Below are positions 55,739 through 64,000 of a stretch of DNA of 64,000 nucleotides, one piece after another. Location: contig NC_052507.1 in assembly GCF_014356525.2 (NCBI RefSeq), positions 7,209,974 to 7,273,973 on the forward strand, read 5' to 3'. Under the pieces are notes generated by a model. That model was not told the DNA's origin, searched no databases, and was given only the letters and a program-made list of their open reading frames with translations. Position numbers and translations under genes: made by a program. The DNA is from Nilaparvata lugens. Lineage: Eukaryota; Arthropoda; Insecta; Hemiptera; Delphacidae. Within the stretch, counting starts at the first letter, position 1. The number at the start of each line of letters is the position of its first letter.

Positions 55739-56700
55739 TCCTTGTTTCTCCAGTTGAAACAGATGGTTTTTTGGGGGCAGACTGTTGGTATTCTCTTTCT
55801 CTGCTTCTATTCTCTCTCCTTGTTAATATTCTCTGTCCTTGTTTCTCCAGTTGAAACAGATGGTTTTTTGGGGGCAGACAGTTTGTATTCTCTTCCTTTG
55901 CTTCTATTCTCTCCCCTTGTTTCTATTCTCTCTCCTTGTTTCTCCAGTTGAAACAGATGGTTTTTTGGGGGCAGACAGTTGGTATTCTCTTTCTCTGCTT
56001 CTATTCTCTCTCCTTGTTTCTCCAGTTGGGACAAATGGTTTTTGGGGGCAGTCAGTTGGTATTCTCTTTCTCTGCTTCTATTCTCTCTCCTTGTTAATAT
56101 TCTCTCTCCTTGTTTCTCCTGTTGGGACAGATGGTTTTTGGGGGGCAGACAGTTTGTATTCTCTTCCTTTGCTTCTATTCTCTCTCCTTGTTAATATTCT
56201 CTCTCCTTGTTTCTCCAGTTGGGACAGATGGTTTTTGGGGGGCAGACAGTTTGTATTCTCTTACTCTGCTTCTATTCTCTCTCCTTGTTTCTCCAGTTGG
56301 GACAGATGGTTTTTGGGGGACAGACAGTTTGTATCCTCTTCCTCTGCTTCGATTCTCTCTCCTTCTTGATATTCTCTCTCCTTGTTTCTCCAGTTGAAAC
56401 AGATGGTTTTTTGGGGGCAGACAGTTGGTATTCTCTTACTCTTCTTCTATTCTCTCTCCTTTTCTATATTCTCTCTCCTTGTTTCTCCAGTTGGGACAGC
56501 TGGTTTTTGGGGTGCAAACAGTTTGTATTCTCTTCCTCTACTCTATTCTCTCTCCTTTTCTATATTCTCTCTTCTTGTTTCTCCAGTTGGGACACATGGT
56601 TTTTGGGGGGCAAACAGTTTGTATTCACTTCCTCTACTCTATCCTCTCTCCTTGTTAATATTCTCTCTCCTTATTCCTCCAGTTGTGACAGTAGTTTTTT
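55739..56700. repeat. 97/78-bp minisatellite, eleven units
   Basis: TCTCCAGTTG-type starts lie at 55747, 55844, 55941, 56019, 56115, 56212, 56290, 56387, 56484, 56580 and 56677. Spacings are 97, 97, 78, 96, 97, 78, 97, 97, 96, 97. The short units lack a 19-bp TTGTTAATATTCTCTCTCC-like module. All three plus-strand frames stay open for long stretches because 97 leaves remainder 1 on division by 3. Probably non-coding. Confidence 0.93.
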
Positions 56701-57211
56701 TCATAGACAGACAGTTGGTTTGTTTTTCGAGCAGTTTGTTTTCTGGAGCATGCAGTAAGCTAGTAGGCAATCCTGGCTGAAGTCAAAAACATACGGCAAG
56801 CCTTGGTTGGTTGGTAAGTCTTTTGAACGCTGCTTTGTATGAAAATGGCTTAAAGCATGTTTTAGTGTTGTGAGCGACTTCTCTGTAGTCCTTGTTTCAC
56901 TCCAAATTGTCAGCAATAGTTGGATTGATAGCATTCAGGTCTCCTATGAAGGAATACTGCCAGTATGTAGTTTACTTTCGAGCCCCAAGATTCACTTCAA
57001 TCTGTCAGAATTAGTTGAATTTGAAGCATAAATGTTTGCTATGAAGGATACTGCCAGAATGTTGTGGAATCTCACTGCAGGCTCACTCACAATGAAATAC
57101 ACAGTACTTGGCAATTCGATTCTAACTTATTCTATGACTGTTCTTCTCTCGCTGCCCGGTTTTGTCTCCTCACCTTTTCACATAGGCTACATTTGCAGCT
57201 CGTTATTCTCA
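56701..57211. other. Unassigned sequence
   Basis: Short frames only; no recognised feature. Confidence 0.35.
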
Positions 57212-58427
57212 GTTATCATTAGGGATGGGTATCGATACATCGATGTTTAGAAACATCGATGTTTCAACATCAAACATCGATGTTTACTGTTCGCTGTTTA
57301 CTTATCGATAGTTTTATCTAGACATCGGTCATTCGATGTTTTTCCCAACAAAAAGGAATTTTTCAATCAGGCTCTCTGTATTTTTATGTGAGACTGGATA
57401 CTCTTGAAGATTTACATAACTGTGGCCCTTGTCAAGGTTAGATACCTAGTTATATTTGAATAAGAGGTCGGATTTTTCGTTTCTTAGGAAGAAAGAGTTT
57501 TTCTTATTACAAATGCTTTCCTAAACATACGTTTAATACCAATTATTAATCTAGCTCTGGAATAGAGGTCCTCGTATAGTATGGAGTGTAGATAGCCATA
57601 GAACACCTCTATTCATTCTCATTTCCTAAATAAAACTATCAGGTATTGAATGAATACGATTATGAGTAAAAGATTGCTAAAATTAGCTTAGGATGAAATC
57701 GCAAGACAGAATCTTCGAGGATATCTCGAGAGGTTTCTGACTCAACTATGAAGATGACGAATCTTGTGAACTATAATAGAGTTGATGTATCTTTCTAGTC
57801 ACAACCTGACTTCAATTATTTGAGAGACTGTTACTTGAATACCAAGTCTAAAATTGCTGTAGTTCCAGTTAGTAACAGTTAAAATATTGAAACAATAGCT
57901 CCAGATAAAATTGTAGTCACTTTAGGAGTTTTTTTTGTATTTTTTAGTATTTCGAGATTTGGACAAAAGAATAATACCGTCTTAATTTCTCTTATACTAA
58001 ACAAATATTCAAATCTATAAAACAATATTTTAGATTATTGGATTTTCTTTTTTATATTCGATCAAATATCAATCTCCGTTGATAACGTAGAGTCTGATTA
58101 CCTACAACTACAAACAATTTATTAACTTTCAGTCTCGTTGCTGCCAATCAATAATATTCCTTTATTGTTAACTATTTTTTATAAGCTCTGTCCCTTTATT
58201 TTACAAGTACATGGAATAGGAAATAGATTTCACTATCTGAGTTACTCTAAGGATATGGATAATCTTCCGTAAAATGTACGGCAACACGTCGATGTTTAAA
58301 ACATCGATGTTTAAAAACATTGATGTTTACTGTTCGATGTTTTTCACTTATCGATGTTTAAAAGAAAAAAACATCGATTTTCAAAACATCGATGTTTTGT
58401 CTTTCGATACCCATCCCTAGTTATCAT
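57212..58427. mobile_element. hAT-type element, 1.2 kb, perfect 8-bp duplication
   Basis: The body is 57220-58419 (1200 bp). Both ends read TAGGGATGGGTATCGA in inverted orientation. GTTATCAT is duplicated at 57212-57219 and 58420-58427. Both subterminal regions are packed with ACATCGATGT palindromes. No transposase frame. A 5' fragment of the same family is at 22591-22876. Confidence 0.88.
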
Positions 58428-58784
58428 ACAGCTTCCATCTACTTTGAACCTCCATTCTTCTGTATTTCTTGTTGTTTTATATTCCTCTGCTTCTTGTTTC
58501 TTCTTTTCCAATTCTTGATCTTCCTATTTCCCTCTACTGATCTACTTCTGTAGTATATACAAGTAGTTCTGTGAACAGTAGGCCTCACGCAGTTTTCTAA
58601 TCCACAAGTATCTTATGCCACCTGTTCTAGTTGATTCAGTTGAATTTCCCCCTCTCACACACTTTCCCTTTCGTTAAATTACGCTACTCATGATGCGCCT
58701 TATTTCAAACGCTTTTCCTGCAATAATTATTCACTTCACATTATTATTTGAGCCTATACTCACAACTTCACACTCACAGCTCTT
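58428..58784 (+). repeat. Family B 5' fragment (58558-58660) and unassigned flanks
   Basis: AAGTAGTTCTGTGAACAGTA and TCTAATCCACAAGTATCT, then CCTGTTCTAGTTGATTCAG, match family B copies 2 and 6. The 3' part is absent. Confidence 0.6.
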
Positions 58785-59285
58785 CTTCACCTTCTTCTTC
58801 TTCTTCTTCTTCTTCTTCTTCTTCTCCTTCTTCTTCTTCTTCTTCTTCTTCTTCTTCTTCTTCTTCTTCTTCTTCTTCTTCTTCTTCTTCTTCTTCTTCT
58901 TCTTCTTCTTCTTCTTCTTCTTCTTCTTCTCTTCTTCTTCTTCTTCTTCTTCTTCTTCTTCTTCTTCTTCTTCTTCTTCTTCCTCACCTTTTTTCGCTAT
59001 CTCTCTCCTTATTCTACTTCACTCTCTCCTTCTTCTTCTCCTCTCACACCTACTCTTTATCCCACTCCTTCTCCCTTACTCTCTCCTTCTTCTTTTCTCA
59101 CCTTCATCCCATCCCTCTCCTTCTCTTTCCACTTCTCCTCCTCCTCTTCCTTTTTCTTCTTCTTCCTTTTCCTCTGCTTCTTCTTCTTCTTCTTCCTCTT
59201 CCTCTTTTTCCTCTCCCTCTACTTCCTCTTCATCAACCCATCCCTCGCCCTTCTTCTCCACGCCTTCACACTCGCATCTCTCACA
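58785..59285. repeat. TTC tract and pyrimidine-rich extension
   Basis: 58785-58983 is almost pure TTC. 58984-59285 remains pyrimidine-rich with many CTC, TCC and TTC runs. Overlapping 226-233-codon frames (Ser/Phe/Leu) are artefacts. Confidence 0.96.
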
Positions 59286-59688
59286 CAATAATAGGATTTA
59301 CATTAGCGCACGCATACACACACACACACACACCCACCAAGCATACAGTGGAGCACTTTCCGTTACAATTTATCAACTCATTCAGGAGTGAAAGCCTTCT
59401 CCGTTTCTGTTCAGCTCGGTTCGTTTGAACGCGTTTCGCATCGCTTCATGAAATTTATGGCCCTAATAGACAAAGATTCGGTTATGTTCTCCTAATAATA
59501 GCCAATTTGCAAAGAAACTAACGGATGAGAGGTTTAATACAGCCATAATCGTGAAGTATAGTTTGTAATAAAGTACCTATAATCTATCATATAGGAAAGA
59601 TAGCGTAAGAAGATGTCCCATGCTATTGGTAGAATATAATAGTATATAATGGAATCTTCCCTCTCATTACCAGAATAATTTTAACCAG
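59286..59688. other. (AC)n at 59317-59333, degraded P-like MITE, unassigned
   Basis: 59590-59625 (AGATAGCGTAAGAAGATGTC) resembles the subterminal part of the P-like MITE at 600-874. Otherwise nothing recognised. Confidence 0.35.
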
Positions 59689-59850
59689 ATCACTCCCGTG
59701 TTATCGGATGGACACGTTAAACTGTCGGTCCCGGCTGAAGTATGACAGTCGTGAGGCCCATTGACGGCTTAAATTATATATTTAGGCGGTAGGACCTTCC
59801 CGAAAGGGACTCCCCAACAACAAAAGCCATACGAATTTACATTACTATAG
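59689..59850 (+). mobile_element. tRNA-derived SINE, 5'-truncated copy
   Basis: Matches the body of the SINE at 44722-44978: CAGATCACTCCCGTGTTATC, AAACTGTCGGTCCCGGCTG, AAAAGCCATACGAATTTAC. The tRNA-like head with the pol III boxes is missing, so it cannot be self-transcribed. Confidence 0.85.
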
Positions 59851-60050
59851 TATTTTACCTACTGTACTTAACTTGTATTCATCCATTAGAAACAGAATAT
59901 GTTGTCCTTGTCGTGAAATAATGAACTTACAGTATTTGAAAGAGAGATGATTTATTATAAGAATTCTATTGTAGTTCATGACGAATCATGGATTTTCTTA
60001 GCTATAACCTTTGAGCTGTCAACAGAGATCATTATTTGGTTTATCAAATT

Positions 60051-60820
60051 ACTAGTAGTTTTTGACCTCACACAGTTTTCTCATCCACAAGTATCTGATG
60101 TCACCTGTTCTAGTTGATTCAGTGAATCACAGTTCACAGTTGAATCATAATTTACTCTTGAAAACTGTTATTTGTTTTCTCCAAGATCAAAAACTCACTT
60201 ATGTTAATGAACTCAGTTCACGTTTGAATTTTTATGCGATATAATAATTTATCCAGTTCCGTGATAATTTTCCAATCTGTTAAAAATATTTCTCAACTTA
60301 TTAATTTTTCTTAATCAAGAATATTCTAATTTCTTCAAAAATATTAAATTAATTTTATCATTTTTTTATTTTATTTTTAATCATCATGTAAGTTAAATTA
60401 ATTTGTTTTTCAAATGTGAGAATATTGATACTGATGGACACGAATCATAAAAAATATTGAAACCCTACCTTATAGAAATAGGCACTACCAGACATCTGTG
60501 TAATGCATGCAATGAATAATCCACTTGTCAGCTGATTGATTATGAATAATTCTATAGTCTGATTGATCCTTTCTTCAAAATAGATTATATATTATAGTGA
60601 TATCAGAGTATGGAGGAATTCCTTTTCTTTTTATATTATCCTTCAAATGCAAAATTTCAAAAAAAACCCTGTGTATAAATCGACGCGCAGTTGAAAAAGG
60701 AATATTCCTGTCAAGTCTCATCGAATTCTATCAACGTGTTTGGCCGTAATCGCGTTACATACAGACAGACAAAAGAAAATCCGAGTTGGAACATAGACCT
60801 CACTTCGTTCGATCAAACCC
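60051..60820 (+). repeat. Interspersed repeat family B, copy 6
   Basis: ACTAGTAGTTTTTGACCTCA at the 5' end, a body shared with 15270-15600 and 16040-16270, and the 3' end CATAGACCTCACTTCGTTCG. An intact-length copy (about 770 bp). No target duplication or coding is seen. Confidence 0.65.
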
Positions 60821-61198
60821 TAGACAGACCGACGAATGTCGACAGATCGACTTATATCAATCTCGATACCCGGGAAGCATGTCTTGTTTCATAATTTGAG
60901 AACAAAATTTACACTATACCACTCAGAAGTACCAGAGATATTCAGAAAGTTACAACAATATTCAGAACAATACCAGAAAATTCAGAAATACCACTTCTGT
61001 CAGGAAAATCAGAAATCAAGAAAGAACTTGAATTCCATTGTTATTGATTGCACATCCCTGTATTTTCTCAGAGTGATTGAATTCAGTCAATTAAACAATG
61101 ATTTGATATCATATTGTATTGATATTGAGATTGTTCATTGAATTGATTCAAATGATATTGATGTAGAGAATCTAGACATCCAGGCAGATCCACAAGAC
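60821..61198. other. Unassigned sequence
   Basis: Several CAGAAATACCA-like short repeats near 60930-60990. No recognised gene. Confidence 0.35.
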
Positions 61199-62164
61199 CA
61201 GTGGTCGCCAACAGTCGATCGCGAGCTACCGGTAGCTCGTGGGGTAGTTTTTAGTAGCTCACAGAAATGCTTGGTTTGAGAAACATGGCTACAAAATTTT
61301 GCATTTCTCACATATATAACTGAGAAGTTGAATGATTCAAATTTGCAGCTTCAAGGGAAAGATAAGGACATCGGTAGAATGATTTGAACTGTAAAATCGT
61401 TTTCCAAGGAGCTTGAGATGTGGGAAAAGAATGTCGTCCAGTTTGAATATAAACACTTTTCCAGTCTGAAGAAAATCAATGACGAGAAAAATTCTTTACA
61501 GCACCTCAGCAATAACCAAGAATACGTTACAATTCAGTCTTGAGACAACAGTTTGATCAACGATTTCAAGATTTTAAAAGCATATCGAATATGGTAGAAT
61601 TCGTCAACTCTCCTTTTGTAGAGAACGATGCAGAAGTTTTTGCAGCTTGTATTGTAAAGCATTTTGTTGGAGATCAGACTTCAGTTGAAATGGAATTTGT
61701 GGATTTTTATAATGATCTTGTCTCTCAGATCACTTTCTACAACTGGAAATATTTGGCCTCAAGTCCCCAAAGAGAAATATCCAATTATTATTCAAGTTGC
61801 ATTGAGGTTGAAAGCTATGCTCAGATCTACCTACCTGTGTGAATCATCATTTTCAAGTATGAAATTCATAAAAAATCGATATAGGAACATTTTTTGGACA
61901 ACTGCATCAGAATGGCGGCTACAACGTACACTCCAAACATCAAGAAAATACTTGATGACCAAAAAGAGTTCCACTGCTCTCATTGAAATGTACATTTCAA
62001 CTTTTGTTATACTTTTTGCTATGATATAAGTAGATTTCAACACTAGAAATGTATCTTTATAAGGAATAAAAGATACTTTGTTTATTCTAATATTTGTTGG
62101 TAGCTCACTAGAAGATTTATAAATGCTATTCTAGCTCACAGGCTCATAAGTTTGGCGACCATTG
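61199..62164 (+). mobile_element. hAT element with transposase relic
   Basis: The ends CAGTGGTCGCCAAC and, inverted, CAATGGTCGCCAAAC resemble vertebrate and insect hAT/Charlie-type termini. Flanking octamers agree at only four positions, as expected for an old insertion. The interior carries the C-terminal half of a transposase (next entry). Confidence 0.75.
61310..62029 (+). pseudogene. hAT transposase C-terminal half (ZBED/GTF2IRD2-like group)
   Basis: Fragments in several frames: EKLNDSNLQLQGKDKDIG (about 61325), RFQDFKSISNMVEFVNSPF (61570-61620), and, after a shift near 61760, STYLCESSFSSMKFIKNRYR, the hAT dimerisation-domain signature. Stops occur near 61387 and 61541. The zinc-finger BED domain and the first half of the RNase-H-like core are gone. 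By pattern it resembles hAT proteins of the ZBED5/SCAND3/GTF2IRD2 kind. Confidence 0.72.
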
Positions 62165-62563
62165 GGTTAGACCAATTAAAAACTCTCATTCATATCATAC
62201 AACTGAGTATAGCAATTAAAATAATAATCCCATGATTTGATGAGTTGACACAACTTCTGTAGTCGAGAATTTATTTCAAAATGTCAGATAAATGCTCCAT
62301 CCTAAAATATGAGTATGGTACGGTACATGCCGACTGTCAGCTACAGAACACAACAATCACATAAATTTCGTCAAAAATTCTCAGTATGAGAACAGTGATT
62401 CTCTTTTTTTAATGCAAACTCATTTCACGTGAACTCGTCATTTTCAAGAGCTCTTTTGTTGAATAACTTCTGGGAAAATTACTCAGTTGATTTCATCTAT
62501 ACTTTGATAATTTACAATAGCCCGTACTGTAAGCCCACTGTTGATACTATGTATTATACTGAA
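62165..62563. other. Unassigned sequence
   Basis: No feature recognised. Confidence 0.35.
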
Positions 62564-62664
62564 GGCCCGGTTGTACAAAAGCCAGTTTAATCTTAACCGT
62601 AATTAATTTCACGAGAACTAATCAGAGAAGGCATTCTTGATAAGACATTTGTGCAACCGGCACC
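62564..62664. mobile_element. 101-bp MITE
   Basis: GGCCCGGTTGTACAAAAGCC at the left and, inverted, GGTGCCGGTTGCACAAATG at the right. Related to 52648-52784. The interior is AT-rich with TTAATCTTAACCG. No clear duplication. Confidence 0.6.
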
Positions 62665-63054
62665 AAGTGTAGTATTGGTTTCTAATGAAGATTCTAACTT
62701 TACTGAGAAATATTGACATCAAATGATTACAAGTTCAATCCTTGATCATGAATTCAAACTGAAATAATATTTATATAATTCGAAGTTGAGTTTAAACTAT
62801 CAGATTCATTTCAACCAATACAATGAATTTGTTACAGTTTTTTGTAATTCCTTTAGTTTTATTTATTGATTCATAATTTACAATCATGAATAGTTGTGAA
62901 TGAATATTCATGTGATAACATCAACCAAGTATGGCAACTCCAGAAGATATCAATAAAACTATCATTTTTCATGTTTCTGTAACATTCTTCTATTGATTTG
63001 GTGAAATATAACTATCTCATTCATGGCTGTGTTTGCTATTTGAACCGCCATTTT
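62665..63054. other. Unassigned; 62885-62960 recurs at 63690-63760
   Basis: ATGAATAGTTGTGAATGAAT and GATAACATCAACCAAGTATG-like blocks appear twice, about 800 bp apart, suggesting a local duplication or two copies of one repeat. Confidence 0.45.
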
Positions 63055-63320
63055 GTTTTGTCTGAACCGCTAATTGGGGAGGGGCTTGTCCAGGCGAATC
63101 GCAGAGGTTCACCTTGATAGGTCACGCCTTCCACCAATAGTGATGCTTGGCCGTTTGTATGAATACTGCTGCACTATACTTTTAGTTTTAGTTTACCAGG
63201 TATCGATGATTGTGTTATCTTGATTTATATTGGTGTATTTGATGAATACTTCTAGTTTTAGTTAACCAAGAATTGATGATTGTGTTATCTTGAATCATAT
63301 TGGTGTACTTGTTAATTTGC
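63055..63320 (+). repeat. Interspersed repeat shared with 50385-50530
   Basis: See the entry at 50385. In addition, 63175-63240 is repeated at 63240-63305 (TTTAGTTTACCAG, then ATTGATGATTGTGTTATCTT). Confidence 0.6.
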
Positions 63321-63324
63321 TCAT

Positions 63325-63470
63325 TTATTTATTCAATGAGAATTACAATAATGACAGTGGAAAAAGATAGGAGATCATTGTTGCCGATCCTCGTCTTGTC
63401 AATGCCTTCTATAGATGATAGCTGATACATGTTTATTGATATAATATTAACTGTTCATTCTCATTAAAAT
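63325..63470 (+). repeat. Interspersed repeat shared with 455-588
   Basis: Same block order as the reverse complement of 455-588: ATAATGACAGTGG, TTGCCGATCCTCG, TCAATGCCTTCT, GTTTATTGATATAATATTAA. Confidence 0.5.
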
Positions 63471-64000
63471 AATCAATTATATTATTAATATAATAAATCA
63501 ATTTTTTCAATAATTTCATAATAAATTTTATTCAATCTTCCAGAATTACACAACTCACAGAAAAGTAGCACAGGCTTATAAGCCCAAAACGGTTCCAATT
63601 CTAATTTATACAACAGTCCAAATGTAGCTAGGTTATGTGTCACTTAACATTCTTCAATTACACAATCAATTTGAAATTCAGAACACACAAAAATCATGAT
63701 GAATAGTTGTGAATGAATATTCATGTAATAACATCAACTAAGTATGGAAACAGATATCAATAAGTTTGTGTTTCTTGAATGGTTCCAAAATTTCTTAAAT
63801 AACTCAATATTTTTCGTTACAAGTGGTAATTGAGTGGAATATTTCTTATTAATTTATTAATTCAAACCATCTCAATTCAAAATTTAGCGTTTTGGACTAA
63901 AATTTCATGAAAATTGTACACGTGAAATTCTAACCTTATTTTGGACTTTGTCACTTATAAATTTGGAAGTAAAATAGCACAAGGACTACCTTATTATCTT
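63471..64000. other. LINE 3' debris (63520-63610) and unassigned AT-rich end
   Basis: The minus strand of 63540-63600 reads GAACCGTTTTGGGCTTATA, then CTGTGAGTTGTGTAATTCTG, related to 20510-20560 and 20750-20790. The rest has no recognised feature. Confidence 0.4.

Noticed and set aside
55742..56780. Overlapping plus-strand frames of 64-183 codons
   Set aside because: Produced by a 97-bp tandem repeat read in rotating frames. Kept only as an unusual repeat.

Overview
This 64 kb window looks like intergenic or intronic DNA from a large, AT-rich, repeat-dense insect genome. No host protein-coding gene, rRNA gene, true tRNA gene or CRISPR array could be supported. The mix of non-LTR retrotransposons, a Penelope-like element, Helitron-like and Helentron-like elements, PIF/Harbinger, hAT, mariner and P-like miniature elements, and very long GAA/TTC tracts points to an arthropod. 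Several interspersed families resemble ones I associate with planthoppers (Hemiptera, Delphacidae, Nilaparvata type). That assignment is recollection and was not checked against a database.

Layout. 1-8.7 kb: truncated Helitron, a P-like miniature transposon, a 137-bp satellite, an interspersed repeat (family B), two LINE fragments, a TIR element and an AAG tract. 8.7-12.2 kb: LINE copy A (minus strand). 12.2-15 kb: purine-rich minisatellites. 15-20.7 kb: family B, two TTA-flanked elements, a 34-bp minisatellite and a LINE 3' end. 21-22.1 kb: about 1 kb of GAA repeat. 22.5-29.2 kb: nested Helentron-like, hAT and Helitron elements plus a TTC tract. 29.5-34.1 kb: family B, a 642-bp tandem duplication, and a Harbinger element with a transposase remnant. 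34.6-39.6 kb: a pyrimidine-rich array of about 138 bp period carrying a short LINE tail and LINE copy B (plus strand). 40-50.5 kb: Helentron-like copies, a 23-bp satellite split by a mariner, a tRNA-derived SINE, short LINE tails and a Penelope-like element with an open GIY-YIG domain. 50.5-64 kb: a LINE fragment holding a 46-bp P-like element, a 97-bp minisatellite, a 1.2-kb hAT with perfect 8-bp duplication, a TTC tract, family B, and a hAT transposase relic.

The elements do not form a pathway; they form an insertion record. The most interesting signals are these. Three short LINE tails share one fixed 5' boundary. The LINE 3' RNA has hairpins with compensatory base changes between two subfamilies. 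LINE insertions sit repeatedly in purine/pyrimidine tandem arrays. A 46-bp DNA transposon has kept both inverted ends and a 7-bp target duplication. All four Helitron-like copies obey the A|TC...CTAG|T insertion rule at every end present in the window.
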